A stretch of DNA of 64,000 nucleotides, from assembly GCA_934525595.1 (NCBI GenBank), contig CAKSZJ010000002.1:62001-126000 (forward strand), read 5' to 3'. The translations under genes and the position numbers were made by a program. Shown here one piece after another: positions 43,951-53,300 of this stretch. The notes under the pieces are model-generated. The model did not search any database. It saw only the letters and a program-made list of their open reading frames with translations, and was not told the origin of the DNA. Positions within the stretch are counted from its first letter, which is position 1. Each line of letters starts with the position of its first letter. The DNA comes from an uncultured Chiayiivirga sp. GTDB taxonomy: Bacteria > Pseudomonadota > Gammaproteobacteria > Xanthomonadales > Xanthomonadaceae.

Positions 43951-44487
43951 GTGCTCCGGCGCTGGCTGCCGCTGCTGCTGTTCGCCTCGCTGGGCCTGCT
44001 GCTGTGGGCCGGAATCCGCCTGTCGCAGCAGCGCGATCCCAACGCCATCCCCTCGCCCTTCATCGACAGGCCGCTGCCCGCGTTCTCGCTGCCGATGCTG
44101 CACGATCCCTCGCGCACGGTGGATTCGGCCAGCCTCATCGGCACGCCCTTCCTGCTCAACGTCTGGGCCAGCTGGTGCCCGGAATGCCGGGTGGAGCATC
44201 CCGAGTTCGAGAAGCTGGCGCGCGCAGGAACGATCCGCGTGGTGGGCTACAACTACAAGGACGATCCGCGCGACGCGGCGCGCTGGCTGCAGCAGTTCGG
44301 CGATCCGTACGAGGTGATCGTGGCCGACGAATCGGGGCGCAGCGCGATCGACCTGGGCATCTATGCCGCGCCGGAGACGTTCTTCGTCGATGCCCGGGGC
44401 ATCGTGCGCTTCAAGCACATCGGCGCGCTCACGCCCGAGATCATCGCGCGCGAGATCCTGCCCAGGCTGAAGGAGACGGCGCGATGA
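43951..44487 (+). CDS. ccmG: Thiol:disulfide interchange protein CcmG/DsbE
   Basis: Periplasmic membrane-anchored thioredoxin (178 residues) that reduces the CxxCH cysteines of apocytochrome c or the CcmH disulfide. N-terminal anchor VLRRWLPLLLFASLGLLLWA; active site NVWASWCPECRVEHPEF; ETFFVDARGIVRFKHIGAL holds the cis-Pro-loop region and CcmG-specific residues. The start is GTG at 43951 with GGAGG upstream in the ccmF 3' end. It overlaps ccmH by 4 nt. Confidence 0.93.
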   Translation: MLRRWLPLLLFASLGLLLWAGIRLSQQRDPNAIPSPFIDRPLPAFSLPMLHDPSRTVDSASLIGTPFLLNVWASWCPECRVEHPEFEKLARAGTIRVVGYNYKDDPRDAARWLQQFGDPYEVIVADESGRSAIDLGIYAAPETFFVDARGIVRFKHIGALTPEIIAREILPRLKETAR

Positions 44488-45041
44488 GCATTTCCCCAGC
44501 CGCTGCCCGCCGCATCGCCGCCGCTGTAAGACGCGTCCTTGCCCCGCTCATCGCCGCCCTCGGCGGGGGGAAATCGACACCGCCACGCCGCCGCAGACGC
44601 GCGGGCGGCGTGCTGCCGGGCCTCGCGCTCGGCCTTTTTGCATGCGCCGTTTTCGCGGTCGATCCGATGCCGTTCCGCGATGCGCAGGAAGAAGCGCGCT
44701 TTCGCGTCCTGGCCGCCGAGCTGCGCTGCGTGATGTGCCAGAACCAGTCGCTGGCCGACTCCAACGCGCCCATCGCGCGCGACCTGCGCAACGAGGTGCT
44801 CGAGCTCATGCAGCAGGGGCGCAGCGACGAGGAAATCAAAGCGTTCCTCACCGAGCGCTATACCGATTTCGTGCTCTACCGCCCGCCGCTGCGGGGCAGC
44901 ACGTTGTGGCTGTGGATCGCGCCGCCGCTGCTTCTGCTCGGCGGCGCCGCGGTGCTTTTTGCCGTGGTGCGACGCCGTGCCACCGCCGCGGGCAGCGGGC
45001 CGGCGGCGCACCCCGAAGACGACGACACCGGAGACTGGTGA
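44484..45041 (+). CDS. ccmH: Cytochrome c maturation protein CcmH
   Basis: Membrane-anchored oxidoreductase (185 residues) of the haem-lyase complex. The LRCVMCQNQSLADSNAPIA motif carries the Cys pair that handles apocytochrome thiols; FLTERYTDFVLYRPPL and a C-terminal helix (LWLWIAPPLLLLGGAAVLFA) follow. The N-terminus is unusual: about 40 Arg/Ala-rich residues ([10 protein letters not shown]) precede the hydrophobic part of the signal sequence, so a later start, or a long n-region, is possible. The ATG at 44484 overlaps ccmG by 4 nt and the end touches ccmI. Confidence 0.92.
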   Translation: MSISPAAARRIAAAVRRVLAPLIAALGGGKSTPPRRRRRAGGVLPGLALGLFACAVFAVDPMPFRDAQEEARFRVLAAELRCVMCQNQSLADSNAPIARDLRNEVLELMQQGRSDEEIKAFLTERYTDFVLYRPPLRGSTLWLWIAPPLLLLGGAAVLFAVVRRRATAAGSGPAAHPEDDDTGDW

Positions 45042-46090
45042 TGACCGCGTTCTGGCTGCTGTGCGCGGTGATGATCCTCGCTGCGCTCGCGTTTCTCGTT
45101 CCTCCCCTGCTGCGCGGCGCGCGCGGCGTGGTGATCGCCCTGGCCCTGCTGATTCCGCTGGCGAGCGCCGCGCTGTATCTCCAGCTCGGCGACCTGCGCG
45201 TATTCGACCCGGCGGTACAGTCGGTCACCGCGGCCATGCAGCAGGCGCGACAGGAAGGCATGCCGCCGATGGAGCAGGCCATCGCCGGCCTGCGCGAGCG
45301 GCTGGAGCGCGAACCCGATGACCTGGAAGGCTGGCTGCTGCTGGGCCGCGCCTACAAGAGCATCGAACGCTTCCCCGACGCGCGGGACGCCTTCTCGCGC
45401 GCCATGGCGCTGGCCCCCGAATCCGGCGGCGTGATGGTCGAATACGCCGAGGCGCAGACGCTGGCCTCGGCCTCGCGCCGATTCGAAGGCGACGCCCTGC
45501 TGCTGCTCGACCGCGCCCTGATGCTGGAACCCGACAATCAGCGCGGGCTGTGGCTGCGCGGCATCGCGCACTACCAGGCGGGTGAGAACGACGCCGCCCT
45601 GACGGTCTGGGAGAACCTGCTCGCGATCATTCCCGCCGACAACCCGACCCGTGAAACCTTGCGCCAGCGCATTGAGGAACTGAAGGCGCAGGCCGGCTTC
45701 GCTGCGCCCGCACCGCCCGCGGCGGCGCAAACCGACGAGCCCGGTGGGCCTCGCCTCACCGTCCACGTATCGCTCTCGCCCGCCCTGGCCGGCCGCATGG
45801 CACCGGATGACACGCTGTTCGTGTATGCACGCGCGCCGGAGGGCTCGCGCGCACCGCTCGCGATCCAGCGACTGGCGGCACGCGACCTGCCGCTCACCCT
45901 CACGCTCGACGACAGCCACGCCATGGTGCCGCAGATGAACCTTTCCAGCGTGGCCCAGGTGGTAGTGGGCGCGCGGATCTCGCGCACCGGCAGCGCGCAG
46001 GCCCAGCCGGGCGATCTGGAAACCCTTTCGCCGCCGGTTGCCAGCACGCGAACGGAACCGCTCGAACTGGTCATCGACCGCATCCTGTGA
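45041..46090 (+). CDS. ccmI: Cytochrome c maturation protein CcmI
   Basis: Apocytochrome chaperone of the haem-lyase complex (349 residues). Two N-terminal membrane helices (FWLLCAVMILAALAFLVPPL; VVIALALLIPLASAALYL) flank a short loop; TPR repeats follow (LEGWLLLGRAYKSIERFPDA, GLWLRGIAHYQAGENDAALT). A C-terminal beta domain (RLTVHVSLSPALAGRMAPDD ... TLFVYARAPEGSRAPLAIQ) binds the apocytochrome tail. The ATG at 45041 shares one base with the ccmH stop (TGATG); a GTG at 45038 is an alternative. Last ccm gene; the acyltransferase gene starts 7 nt later. Confidence 0.9.
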   Translation: MTAFWLLCAVMILAALAFLVPPLLRGARGVVIALALLIPLASAALYLQLGDLRVFDPAVQSVTAAMQQARQEGMPPMEQAIAGLRERLEREPDDLEGWLLLGRAYKSIERFPDARDAFSRAMALAPESGGVMVEYAEAQTLASASRRFEGDALLLLDRALMLEPDNQRGLWLRGIAHYQAGENDAALTVWENLLAIIPADNPTRETLRQRIEELKAQAGFAAPAPPAAAQTDEPGGPRLTVHVSLSPALAGRMAPDDTLFVYARAPEGSRAPLAIQRLAARDLPLTLTLDDSHAMVPQMNLSSVAQVVVGARISRTGSAQAQPGDLETLSPPVASTRTEPLELVIDRIL

Positions 46091-46097
46091 GTCCGCC

Positions 46098-47210
46098 GTG
46101 GCCGAGTTCATCACGCCCGGAACCCGCTTCCTCGACCTGCCCTCGCCCTTCGCGATGAAACGCGGCGGCAGCCTCGTCGCTGCGCGCCTGGCCTACGAGA
46201 CCTGGGGCACGCTGTCGCCGACGCGCGACAACGCCATCCTGATCCACACCGGCCTGTCGCCCAGCGCGCACGCGGCGTCCAATCCGGAGAATCCGGAGCC
46301 GGGCTGGTGGGAGGCCATGATCGGTCCCGGCAAAGCCATCGACACCCGCCGCTGGTTCGTGATCTGCGCCAACCCGCTGGGAAGCTGCAAGGGCTCCACC
46401 GGAGCTGCATCGCCTGACCCGGCCACCGGCGAACCCTACCGCCTCGCCTTTCCGGACCTTTCCGTGGAGGACATCGCGGCCGCCAGCGGCGCGCTGGTGC
46501 AGGCGCTGGGCATCGAACGGCTGACCGCCCTGATCGGCTGCTCGCTGGGCGGCATGTCCTCACTGGCCTACCTGCAGCAGTTTCCCGGCACGGTCGGCTC
46601 CTACATCAACATTTCCGGCGCGACCCGCGCGCTGCCCTTCTCCATCGCCATCCGCTCGCTGCAGCGCGAGGCGATCCGACTCGACCCGGCCTGGGACCAG
46701 GGCGGCTACGGCGGGGAAAACTATCCGGAATCGGGCATGCGCATGGCGCGCAAGCTGGGCGTGATCACCTACCGTTCGGCGCTGGAATGGGATGGCCGCT
46801 TCGGCCGGGTGCGGCTGGATCCGGACCGCCGCGAGGACGATCCCTTCGGGCTGGAATTCGAGGTCGAGTCCTACCTCGAAGGCCACGCGCGACGTTTCAT
46901 CCGCCAGTACGACCCCAACTGCTACCTCTACCTGAGCCGCGCGATGGACTGGTTCGACCTGTCCGAATACGCCGGCGGCGACGTGCTGGCGGCGCTGGCC
47001 GGGCTGCGCGTGCCGCGTGCGCGCGTACTCGGCGTCACCACGGACATCCTGTTTCCGATCAGCCAGCAGGAAGAGATCGCCGAGGGGCTGCGCCAGGGCG
47101 GAAGCCGGGCCGAGTGCCTGGCCTTCCCTTCGCCGCAGGGCCACGACGCCTTCCTCGTGGACTTCGCGCGCTTCGCCCCGGCCGTGGCGGAGTTCCTCGA
47201 AGGGGCGTGA
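46098..47210 (+). CDS. metX: MetX-family O-acyltransferase, likely serine O-succinyltransferase
   Basis: Alpha/beta-hydrolase acyltransferase of 370 residues. Catalytic Ser in IGCSLGGMSSLAYL, Asp in GVTTDILFPIS, His in SPQGHDAFLVDF. The segments GWWEAMIGPGKAIDTRRWFV, ISGATRALPFSIAIRSLQRE and GMRMARKLGVITYRSALEWD are what I recall of the Xanthomonas/Stenotrophomonas MetX-like proteins shown to succinylate L-serine (entry to cysteine synthesis) rather than homoserine; homoserine O-acetyl- or succinyltransferase remains the alternative. The start is GTG at 46098 (VAEFITPGTRF) without a clear ribosome site, 7 nt after ccmI. It may ride on the ccm transcript, where cysteine supply for haem ligation would be a logical but unproven link. 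Confidence 0.87.
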   Translation: MAEFITPGTRFLDLPSPFAMKRGGSLVAARLAYETWGTLSPTRDNAILIHTGLSPSAHAASNPENPEPGWWEAMIGPGKAIDTRRWFVICANPLGSCKGSTGAASPDPATGEPYRLAFPDLSVEDIAAASGALVQALGIERLTALIGCSLGGMSSLAYLQQFPGTVGSYINISGATRALPFSIAIRSLQREAIRLDPAWDQGGYGGENYPESGMRMARKLGVITYRSALEWDGRFGRVRLDPDRREDDPFGLEFEVESYLEGHARRFIRQYDPNCYLYLSRAMDWFDLSEYAGGDVLAALAGLRVPRARVLGVTTDILFPISQQEEIAEGLRQGGSRAECLAFPSPQGHDAFLVDFARFAPAVAEFLEGA

Positions 47211-47240
47211 AAGGTTCCATCCCAGCCCCCTCGGGACCGC

Positions 47241-50200
47241 TCAGCCGCCCGGCTCCTCCAGCGATCGCGCGCCTGAGTCCGGCCCGATCGCCTCGCCGGA
47301 CCCGCGGATCCGCGCGGCGCCGCGGGAAATCGCCAGGCGCAGGTCATCGAGCAGCGCGTAGATCGTCGGCAGGAACAGCAGCGTGACCACGGTGGAGAAC
47401 GCCAGGCCGCCGGCGATAGCGCGTGCCATCGGGTAGTACGGCGGGCCGCCACCGGCGATCTGCGTGGTGGAGAGGCTGATCGGCACCATGCCCAGGATCG
47501 CGCAGCCCATGGTCATCAGGATCGGCCGCAGCCGGTCGCGGCACCCTTGCACCAGGGCTTCGGTGCGGGGCAATCCGCCGCGTCGCAGGGTGTTGATGTG
47601 CTCCACCATCACGATGCCGTTGTTCACCACCACGCCCATCAGCACCAGGATGCCGATCGAGGCCATGATGGTGAACGTGGTGCCGGTCAGCGCAAACAGC
47701 CAGAACACGCCCAGGATCGAGAACCCGATACCCGAAAGGATCGCGGCGGGGAACAGCAGGGACTCGAACACCGCCGCCATCACCACGTAGATCATCACCA
47801 GCGCGATCAGGGTGTTGAACAGCATCTGCTGCCCGGCCTCGTCGTTCTGCCGGAACGCGCCCTCGAAGGTGTAGCCGTAGCCGGCGGGCAGCGTGGTGGC
47901 GGACATCACCGCTTCCATCGCGCGGCGCGCGTCGGGTGCCGTGGCACCGGGCGCAAGGTCGGCCTTGAGCTCCAGCATGGTCTGCCGGTCCACGCGCGTG
48001 ACCTGGGTGGCGGACGGGCGCAGGTCTGCATCGATCAGCGACATCAGCGGAATCTGCTCTCCGGCCGACGAGCGCAGCATGAAGCCGCTCAGGTCGGAAA
48101 TGCGCGTTTCCTGGGCATCGGCAAAGCGCAGCTGCACCGGGATTTCGCTGCCGTCGCGGCGGAACTCGCGCAGCGGCGTTCCGCGCAGCGCGATGCCGAC
48201 GTAGCTGGCCACCTCCTGCGCGGAAAATCCGTAGCGCGCGGCGCGCTCGCGGTCCACGTGGATCGCCAGCTCGCTGTTGCGGTCGCCGGTCTCCACGCGC
48301 ACGTCGCGCAGCTCGGGGCGCTGGGCAAGGAGCGGCACCAGCGCATCGCCCAGCTCGCGCAGGGTTTCCGACGAGTCGCCCACCAGCGCCATCGAGATGC
48401 CCTCCTGGCTGCCGCCACCGCCGCCGCCCTGGTTCTGGAAGCCGACCGTGGCGCGCGCCGACTTGGGCAGTCCGCGGCGGATCTCCTCCATGATTTCCCC
48501 GGTGTCGCGCAGACCGCCCCCGGTCGAGCGCAGCGTGAGGCGGGTACCGCCCCAGCCCTGCTCGGCGAACCAGGAATAGACCTGCTCGACCTGCAGCGCG
48601 TCGCGTCGCTCGTCGACCCAGCCCTCCACCCGCTCGATCTCCTGCTGCATCTGCTCCAGCGTGTAGGCGCCGCGCCACTGGTAGTTCAGATTGAGGGTGC
48701 GGCCCTGACCGTTGGAGAACAGGTCGACCTTCATGTACTTCATCGGGATCAGGCTCACCGCGACGATCAGCAGGATCGCCATCACGCTCCAGCCGCGGTG
48801 GGCCAGACTCCAGTGCAGGAGATCGGCGTAGCGCTGGCGCATCCTGCCGATGAACCCGTCCGCATCGGTTGCGGCCGGCGGGGTTTTCAGGCGCGCGGCG
48901 AGCATCGGGATGAGGCTGATCGCCACCAGCCAGGAGGCCAGCAACGAGACCGTGATGGTGACCGCGATCTGCACCATGAAGATGCTCAGCTGGTTGGGTT
49001 CGCCGAACAGATTGGGTACGAATACGATGCAGTGGCACAGGGTTCCCGCGGACAGCGCAATGGCAACGTGGCGGGTGCCGATCACTGCGGCAAGGCGCGG
49101 CGCGCCGGGATGCTTCTCGCGCTCCTGGTAGATGCTCTCCACCACGACCACGGCGTTGTCCACCAGCATGCCTACCGCCAGCAGCAGGCCCATCATCGAA
49201 AGCACGTTGAGGGTGACGCCGAAGAAGTGCATGAAGCCCAGCGTCATCACGAAACAGACCGGGATGGCGAGCGTCACCATCAGGGTGGACGGCCAGTGGC
49301 GCAGGAAGAAGTACAGCACGCCGATCGCCAGCAGCAGGCCGATGATTCCCGCCTCGGTCAGCTCCAGCAGCGAATCGGTGACGTTGCTGCCCTGGTCGTC
49401 GAAGGAAATGAAGCGGATGCCGGAAAACTCCGGCTCCTGCGCGATGGCGTCCAGCTCGGTCTTCGCGGTGCGCGAGACGTCCACGAGATTGGCGTTGCGC
49501 TCGCGATAGATGTCGATGCCGACCGCCGGGCGCCCGTCGAGCTGGCGGCGATAGTCCATGCGCGCGGGCTTGAGCTGGACCTTGGCCACGTCGCCGAGGC
49601 GCAGGCCACGGGCATCGAGCACCAGGTCGCGCAGTTCGGAAAGATCGCGCAGCTCGCCGATCGGCTGCACCCGCAGGCGGCGCGCGCCCTCGTCGATGCT
49701 TCCACCGGACACCGAGAAGTTGACCGCCTGCAGGCGGCGCGAAAGATCGTTGAGGCTGACCCCGTGCGCGGTCAGGCGATCTGGATCGATGGCGATTTCC
49801 ACCTCGTTGGGCGGCGCGCCGGAAACCTCGACCTTGGCCACGCCAGCAAGCCGCTCCAGGCGACGCTTGAGGCCGCGGTCGATCAGGTCATAGGCCGCGG
49901 TCAGGTCGATGGAATCGGACGCCAGCCGGATGCGCAGCACCGGGTCGTCGGTGGTGGAGAACTTAAAGACGAAATAGCGCTGGAAATCATCCGGCAGGTC
50001 GGCGCGGATCGCGTCGATGCGGTCGCGCGCCTCGGAAGCGGCGATGGCGATGTCGCGACTCCAGTCGCTGAACTCCATGAAGATGCTGCCGCCGTCGGCG
50101 CGCGCCTGGGCGCGCATCCTCTTGATTCCCGGCAGCGTGGCGAGGGTTTCCTCCACCGGCCGCACCAGGGTGCGCTCGATCTCCTGCGGCGTGGAGCCGG

Positions 50201-50354
50201 CGTAAGGCAGCGAGACCATCAGGAACGGCGCATTGATCTCGGGAAACTGCTCCAGCGGCAGGCGCACGCTGGCGATCGCGCCGATCACGATCAGCGAGAG
50301 GAAGAACATCACCACCGTCACCGGCCGGCGCAGGCTGGTCTCGACGATGCTCAC
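47241..50354 (-). CDS. RND efflux permease subunit (second of pair)
   Basis: Inner-membrane RND transporter of 1037 residues with 12 helices and two large periplasmic loops. The N-terminus IVETSLRRPVTVVMFFLSLI and YAGSTPQEIERTLVRPVEE are family landmarks. The proton-relay positions differ from AcrB: helix 4 reads GMLVDNAVVVVES (Asp-Asn instead of Asp-Asp) and helix 10 reads GVVVNNGIVMVEH (Asn where AcrB has Lys). A Gly-rich stretch NQGGGGGGSQEG lies in the second loop. The start overlaps the end of the first permease by 4 nt, implying a heteromeric pump like MdtBC. No outer-membrane channel gene is adjacent. Confidence 0.92.
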   Translation of the reverse strand: MSIVETSLRRPVTVVMFFLSLIVIGAIASVRLPLEQFPEINAPFLMVSLPYAGSTPQEIERTLVRPVEETLATLPGIKRMRAQARADGGSIFMEFSDWSRDIAIAASEARDRIDAIRADLPDDFQRYFVFKFSTTDDPVLRIRLASDSIDLTAAYDLIDRGLKRRLERLAGVAKVEVSGAPPNEVEIAIDPDRLTAHGVSLNDLSRRLQAVNFSVSGGSIDEGARRLRVQPIGELRDLSELRDLVLDARGLRLGDVAKVQLKPARMDYRRQLDGRPAVGIDIYRERNANLVDVSRTAKTELDAIAQEPEFSGIRFISFDDQGSNVTDSLLELTEAGIIGLLLAIGVLYFFLRHWPSTLMVTLAIPVCFVMTLGFMHFFGVTLNVLSMMGLLLAVGMLVDNAVVVVESIYQEREKHPGAPRLAAVIGTRHVAIALSAGTLCHCIVFVPNLFGEPNQLSIFMVQIAVTITVSLLASWLVAISLIPMLAARLKTPPAATDADGFIGRMRQRYADLLHWSLAHRGWSVMAILLIVAVSLIPMKYMKVDLFSNGQGRTLNLNYQWRGAYTLEQMQQEIERVEGWVDERRDALQVEQVYSWFAEQGWGGTRLTLRSTGGGLRDTGEIMEEIRRGLPKSARATVGFQNQGGGGGGSQEGISMALVGDSSETLRELGDALVPLLAQRPELRDVRVETGDRNSELAIHVDRERAARYGFSAQEVASYVGIALRGTPLREFRRDGSEIPVQLRFADAQETRISDLSGFMLRSSAGEQIPLMSLIDADLRPSATQVTRVDRQTMLELKADLAPGATAPDARRAMEAVMSATTLPAGYGYTFEGAFRQNDEAGQQMLFNTLIALVMIYVVMAAVFESLLFPAAILSGIGFSILGVFWLFALTGTTFTIMASIGILVLMGVVVNNGIVMVEHINTLRRGGLPRTEALVQGCRDRLRPILMTMGCAILGMVPISLSTTQIAGGGPPYYPMARAIAGGLAFSTVVTLLFLPTIYALLDDLRLAISRGAARIRGSGEAIGPDSGARSLEEPGG

Positions 50355-53300
50355 GCCGGCAGCTCCCCGCCTTCGGCTTCGCCAATGGCCTTGGCGCGCT
50401 CGACATAATGGGCATCGGAGCGGCGATCCAGCAGCGCGTACATCACCGGAATCACGAACAGGGTCAGAAGCGTCGATACCGCCAGCCCGCCAATCACCGT
50501 GATGGCCATCGGCGCGCGCACTTCCGACCCTTCACCGCTGCTGAGCGCCAGCGGCAGGAAGCCGAACAGCGCGGTGATGGTGGTCATCGCGATGGGCCGC
50601 AGGCGCGACACCGCGCCCTCGGCGATGGCCTGATGCTTGGCCACCCCGGCCTCGCGCAGCTGGTTGACCTTGTCGATCATCAGGATGGCGTTCTTCACCA
50701 CGATGCCCACCAGCAGGATCAACCCGATGAACACCACCACCGAGAGGCTGTAGCCGCTCAGGCGCAGCGCCAGCACCGCTCCCACCAGAGCCAGCGGAAT
50801 GGTGAAGAGGATCACGAAGGGATGCAGCAGCGACTCGAACTGCGAGGCCATCACCAGGTAGACCAGGAAGATCGCCAGGGTGAAGGCGAACAGGAGCGAC
50901 ATCATCGAGTCGTGCAGCTCTTCCCCCTGACCGCCGATGTGCAGGCCCAGATCCGCGCCCAGCGGATTGGCCGCCACGATGTCGCGCACCTCCTGCACCG
51001 CGCTGCCGAGGTCGCCGTAGGCCAGGCTGGAGGAAATCACCGCGACGCGGACCTGATCGGCGTGGTGGATCTCGCTCGGTCCCTGCGTCGCCACCACCTC
51101 GGCCACCGCGTCCAGGGTCACCGGGCGGGCGCTCTCGGGATTGACGATCAGGCTTCGGATGGCCTGCACGGAGTTGCGGTCGGCTTCCTGCGCGCGCACC
51201 AGCACGTCGATCTTGCGATCGCGGAAGCTGTAGCGCGTGGCCACTTCGCCGCGCACCTTCTTGACCACCGCATCGGCGACCTGCCGTGTGGTCATGCCCA
51301 GCGCCGCGGCGCGCTCCTGGTCGAAGCGGATCTGGATTTCCGGATAGCCGTCGGCCACCGAGGACTTCACGTCGACGAAGCGATCGGATTCGCGCATGCG
51401 CTGGGCGAGCCGGTTGCCCGCGACGCGCAGGGCGTCGAGGTCGTAGCCGCGCAGCTCGATCTCCAGCGGCGTGGAGAAGCTGAAGATTTCCGGGCGGCCG
51501 AACTTGCTCTCGATGCCGGGATAGCGTTCCAGCGTCGCGCGCAGGCTGTCGGTGAGGCGCGCTTCGGTACCGCGCGGCGCACCGTGTTCCATCACCACGC
51601 TGAGCTTGCCGATGTTGTCGCCCGATTCGGTCGGGTTGGCATCCATGCGCGTGCCGGCGCCACTCACGCCGTACAGCGCGCGGATGCCGTCCTTGCCCTC
51701 GTGCGTCGCGGAGACCGCACGCACCAGCGCATCGGTGTCGCGCAGCTGGGTGCCGGGCGGCAGCTTCATGGTCAGCTCGAAGCGATCCTGCGCCAGCTGC
51801 GGGATCAGGTCCACGCCCAGGGTGGGCACCAGCGCCATGGTGGACACGAACGCCACCAGCGCGGTCCCCAGGACCAGTCCGGGACGATGCAGGGCGCGCG
51901 GCAGCAGTGCGGCATAGCGCGTCGCGGCCACGTCGTAGGGTTTCATCACCACGGCGCCGATCCGCAGCAGCGCGCCGCCCAGCACGCGCGACAGCAGCCG
52001 CGACAGGCGCGAGACGACGTAGCCCAGCGCGAAGAACGCCGCACCGATGGCGCGCCGGATGCCGCGCAGGATCGCTGCCAGCCCGCGCAGCGGGGCCTGC
52101 CGCGGTGCCCATTCCTGGCGCGGTGCCTCGTCGGGAAACTGCAGCGGCGCACGCGACTTGAGCGAGGACAGCATCGGGATCAGGGTGAGGGACACGGCCA
52201 GCGACATCAGGATCGCGATGGACACGGTCAGCGCCTGATCGCGGAACAGCTGTCCGGCAACGCCCTCCACGAATACCAGCGGCAGGAACACCGCGACGTT
52301 GGTGAGCGTCGAGGCCACCACCGCCATGCCCACCTCGCGCGTGCCTTCCACCGCCGCGCGCAGCACGCCCAGGCCGCGCTCGCGCGCCTTGGCGATGGAT
52401 TCGAGCACCACGATGGAGTCGTCCACCACCAGGCCGGTGGCCAGCGCCAGCCCGCCCAGCGACATCACGTTGAGCGAAAGCCCGAACCGCCCCATGAAGA
52501 AGAAGGTGGCAATGATCGAGACCGGCAGCGTGAGCGAAATGACGAAGGTGCTCCAGCCGTCGCGCAGGAAGAAGAAGATCATCAGCACCGCGAGCAGGCC
52601 GCCGATCAGCGCGTCCACGCGCACCTCGTGCAGCGCCTGGCGGATGAACACCGCCTGGTCCTCGATCACCGTCAGTCCGATGCCGGGCGGCAGCATCTGC
52701 CGGGTGGATTCAAGCGCGGCGTGCACGGCATCGGCCACGCTCACGGTGTTGGCATCGCCTTCCTTGTAGATCGCCAGCTCCACCGCCTCGGTATCGCCCA
52801 GGCGGATGATGGCTTCGCGTTCCTTGTAGCCCTGCTCCACCGTGGCGATGTCGCGCAGGCGGATCGGAAGGCCGCCGCCCGGCGCGCTGGAATCGCCCTG
52901 CGCGGCGGCGTTCGCCGCGGCTGCCGCGGCCGCAGCCTCGGCTGAAAGCGCGGCAATGCGCGAGGTCGCCAGCGCCGCTTCCTGCGCGGCCTCGCTGCCG
53001 CCGCCGGCGCTGCCGCCGGTGATCAGCAGGTCGCGCATCTGCTCCAGGTTCTCGAACTGGTTGATGGTGCGCACCAGATAGCGCTGGCTGCCCTCTTCCA
53101 GACGGCCGGCGGAAATGTTGACGTTCTCCTGCGACAGTCGGCTGATGACGGTATCCAGCGGCAGGCGCAGCTGCGCCAGGCGGCCTTGATCGATCAGCAC
53201 CTGGACCTCGTCCTCCAGGCCGCCGCCGACCTTCACCGCGGCCACGCCGGCAACCGGCTCCAGCCGTTTCTTGAGCTCGTCGTCGGCGTAGCGGCGCAGG

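Noticed and set aside
47547..50408. 953-codon open frame on the + strand opposite the second RND permease
   Set aside because: His/Gln/Arg-rich translation typical of antisense to a GC-rich membrane protein gene; no start signal and no known domain.
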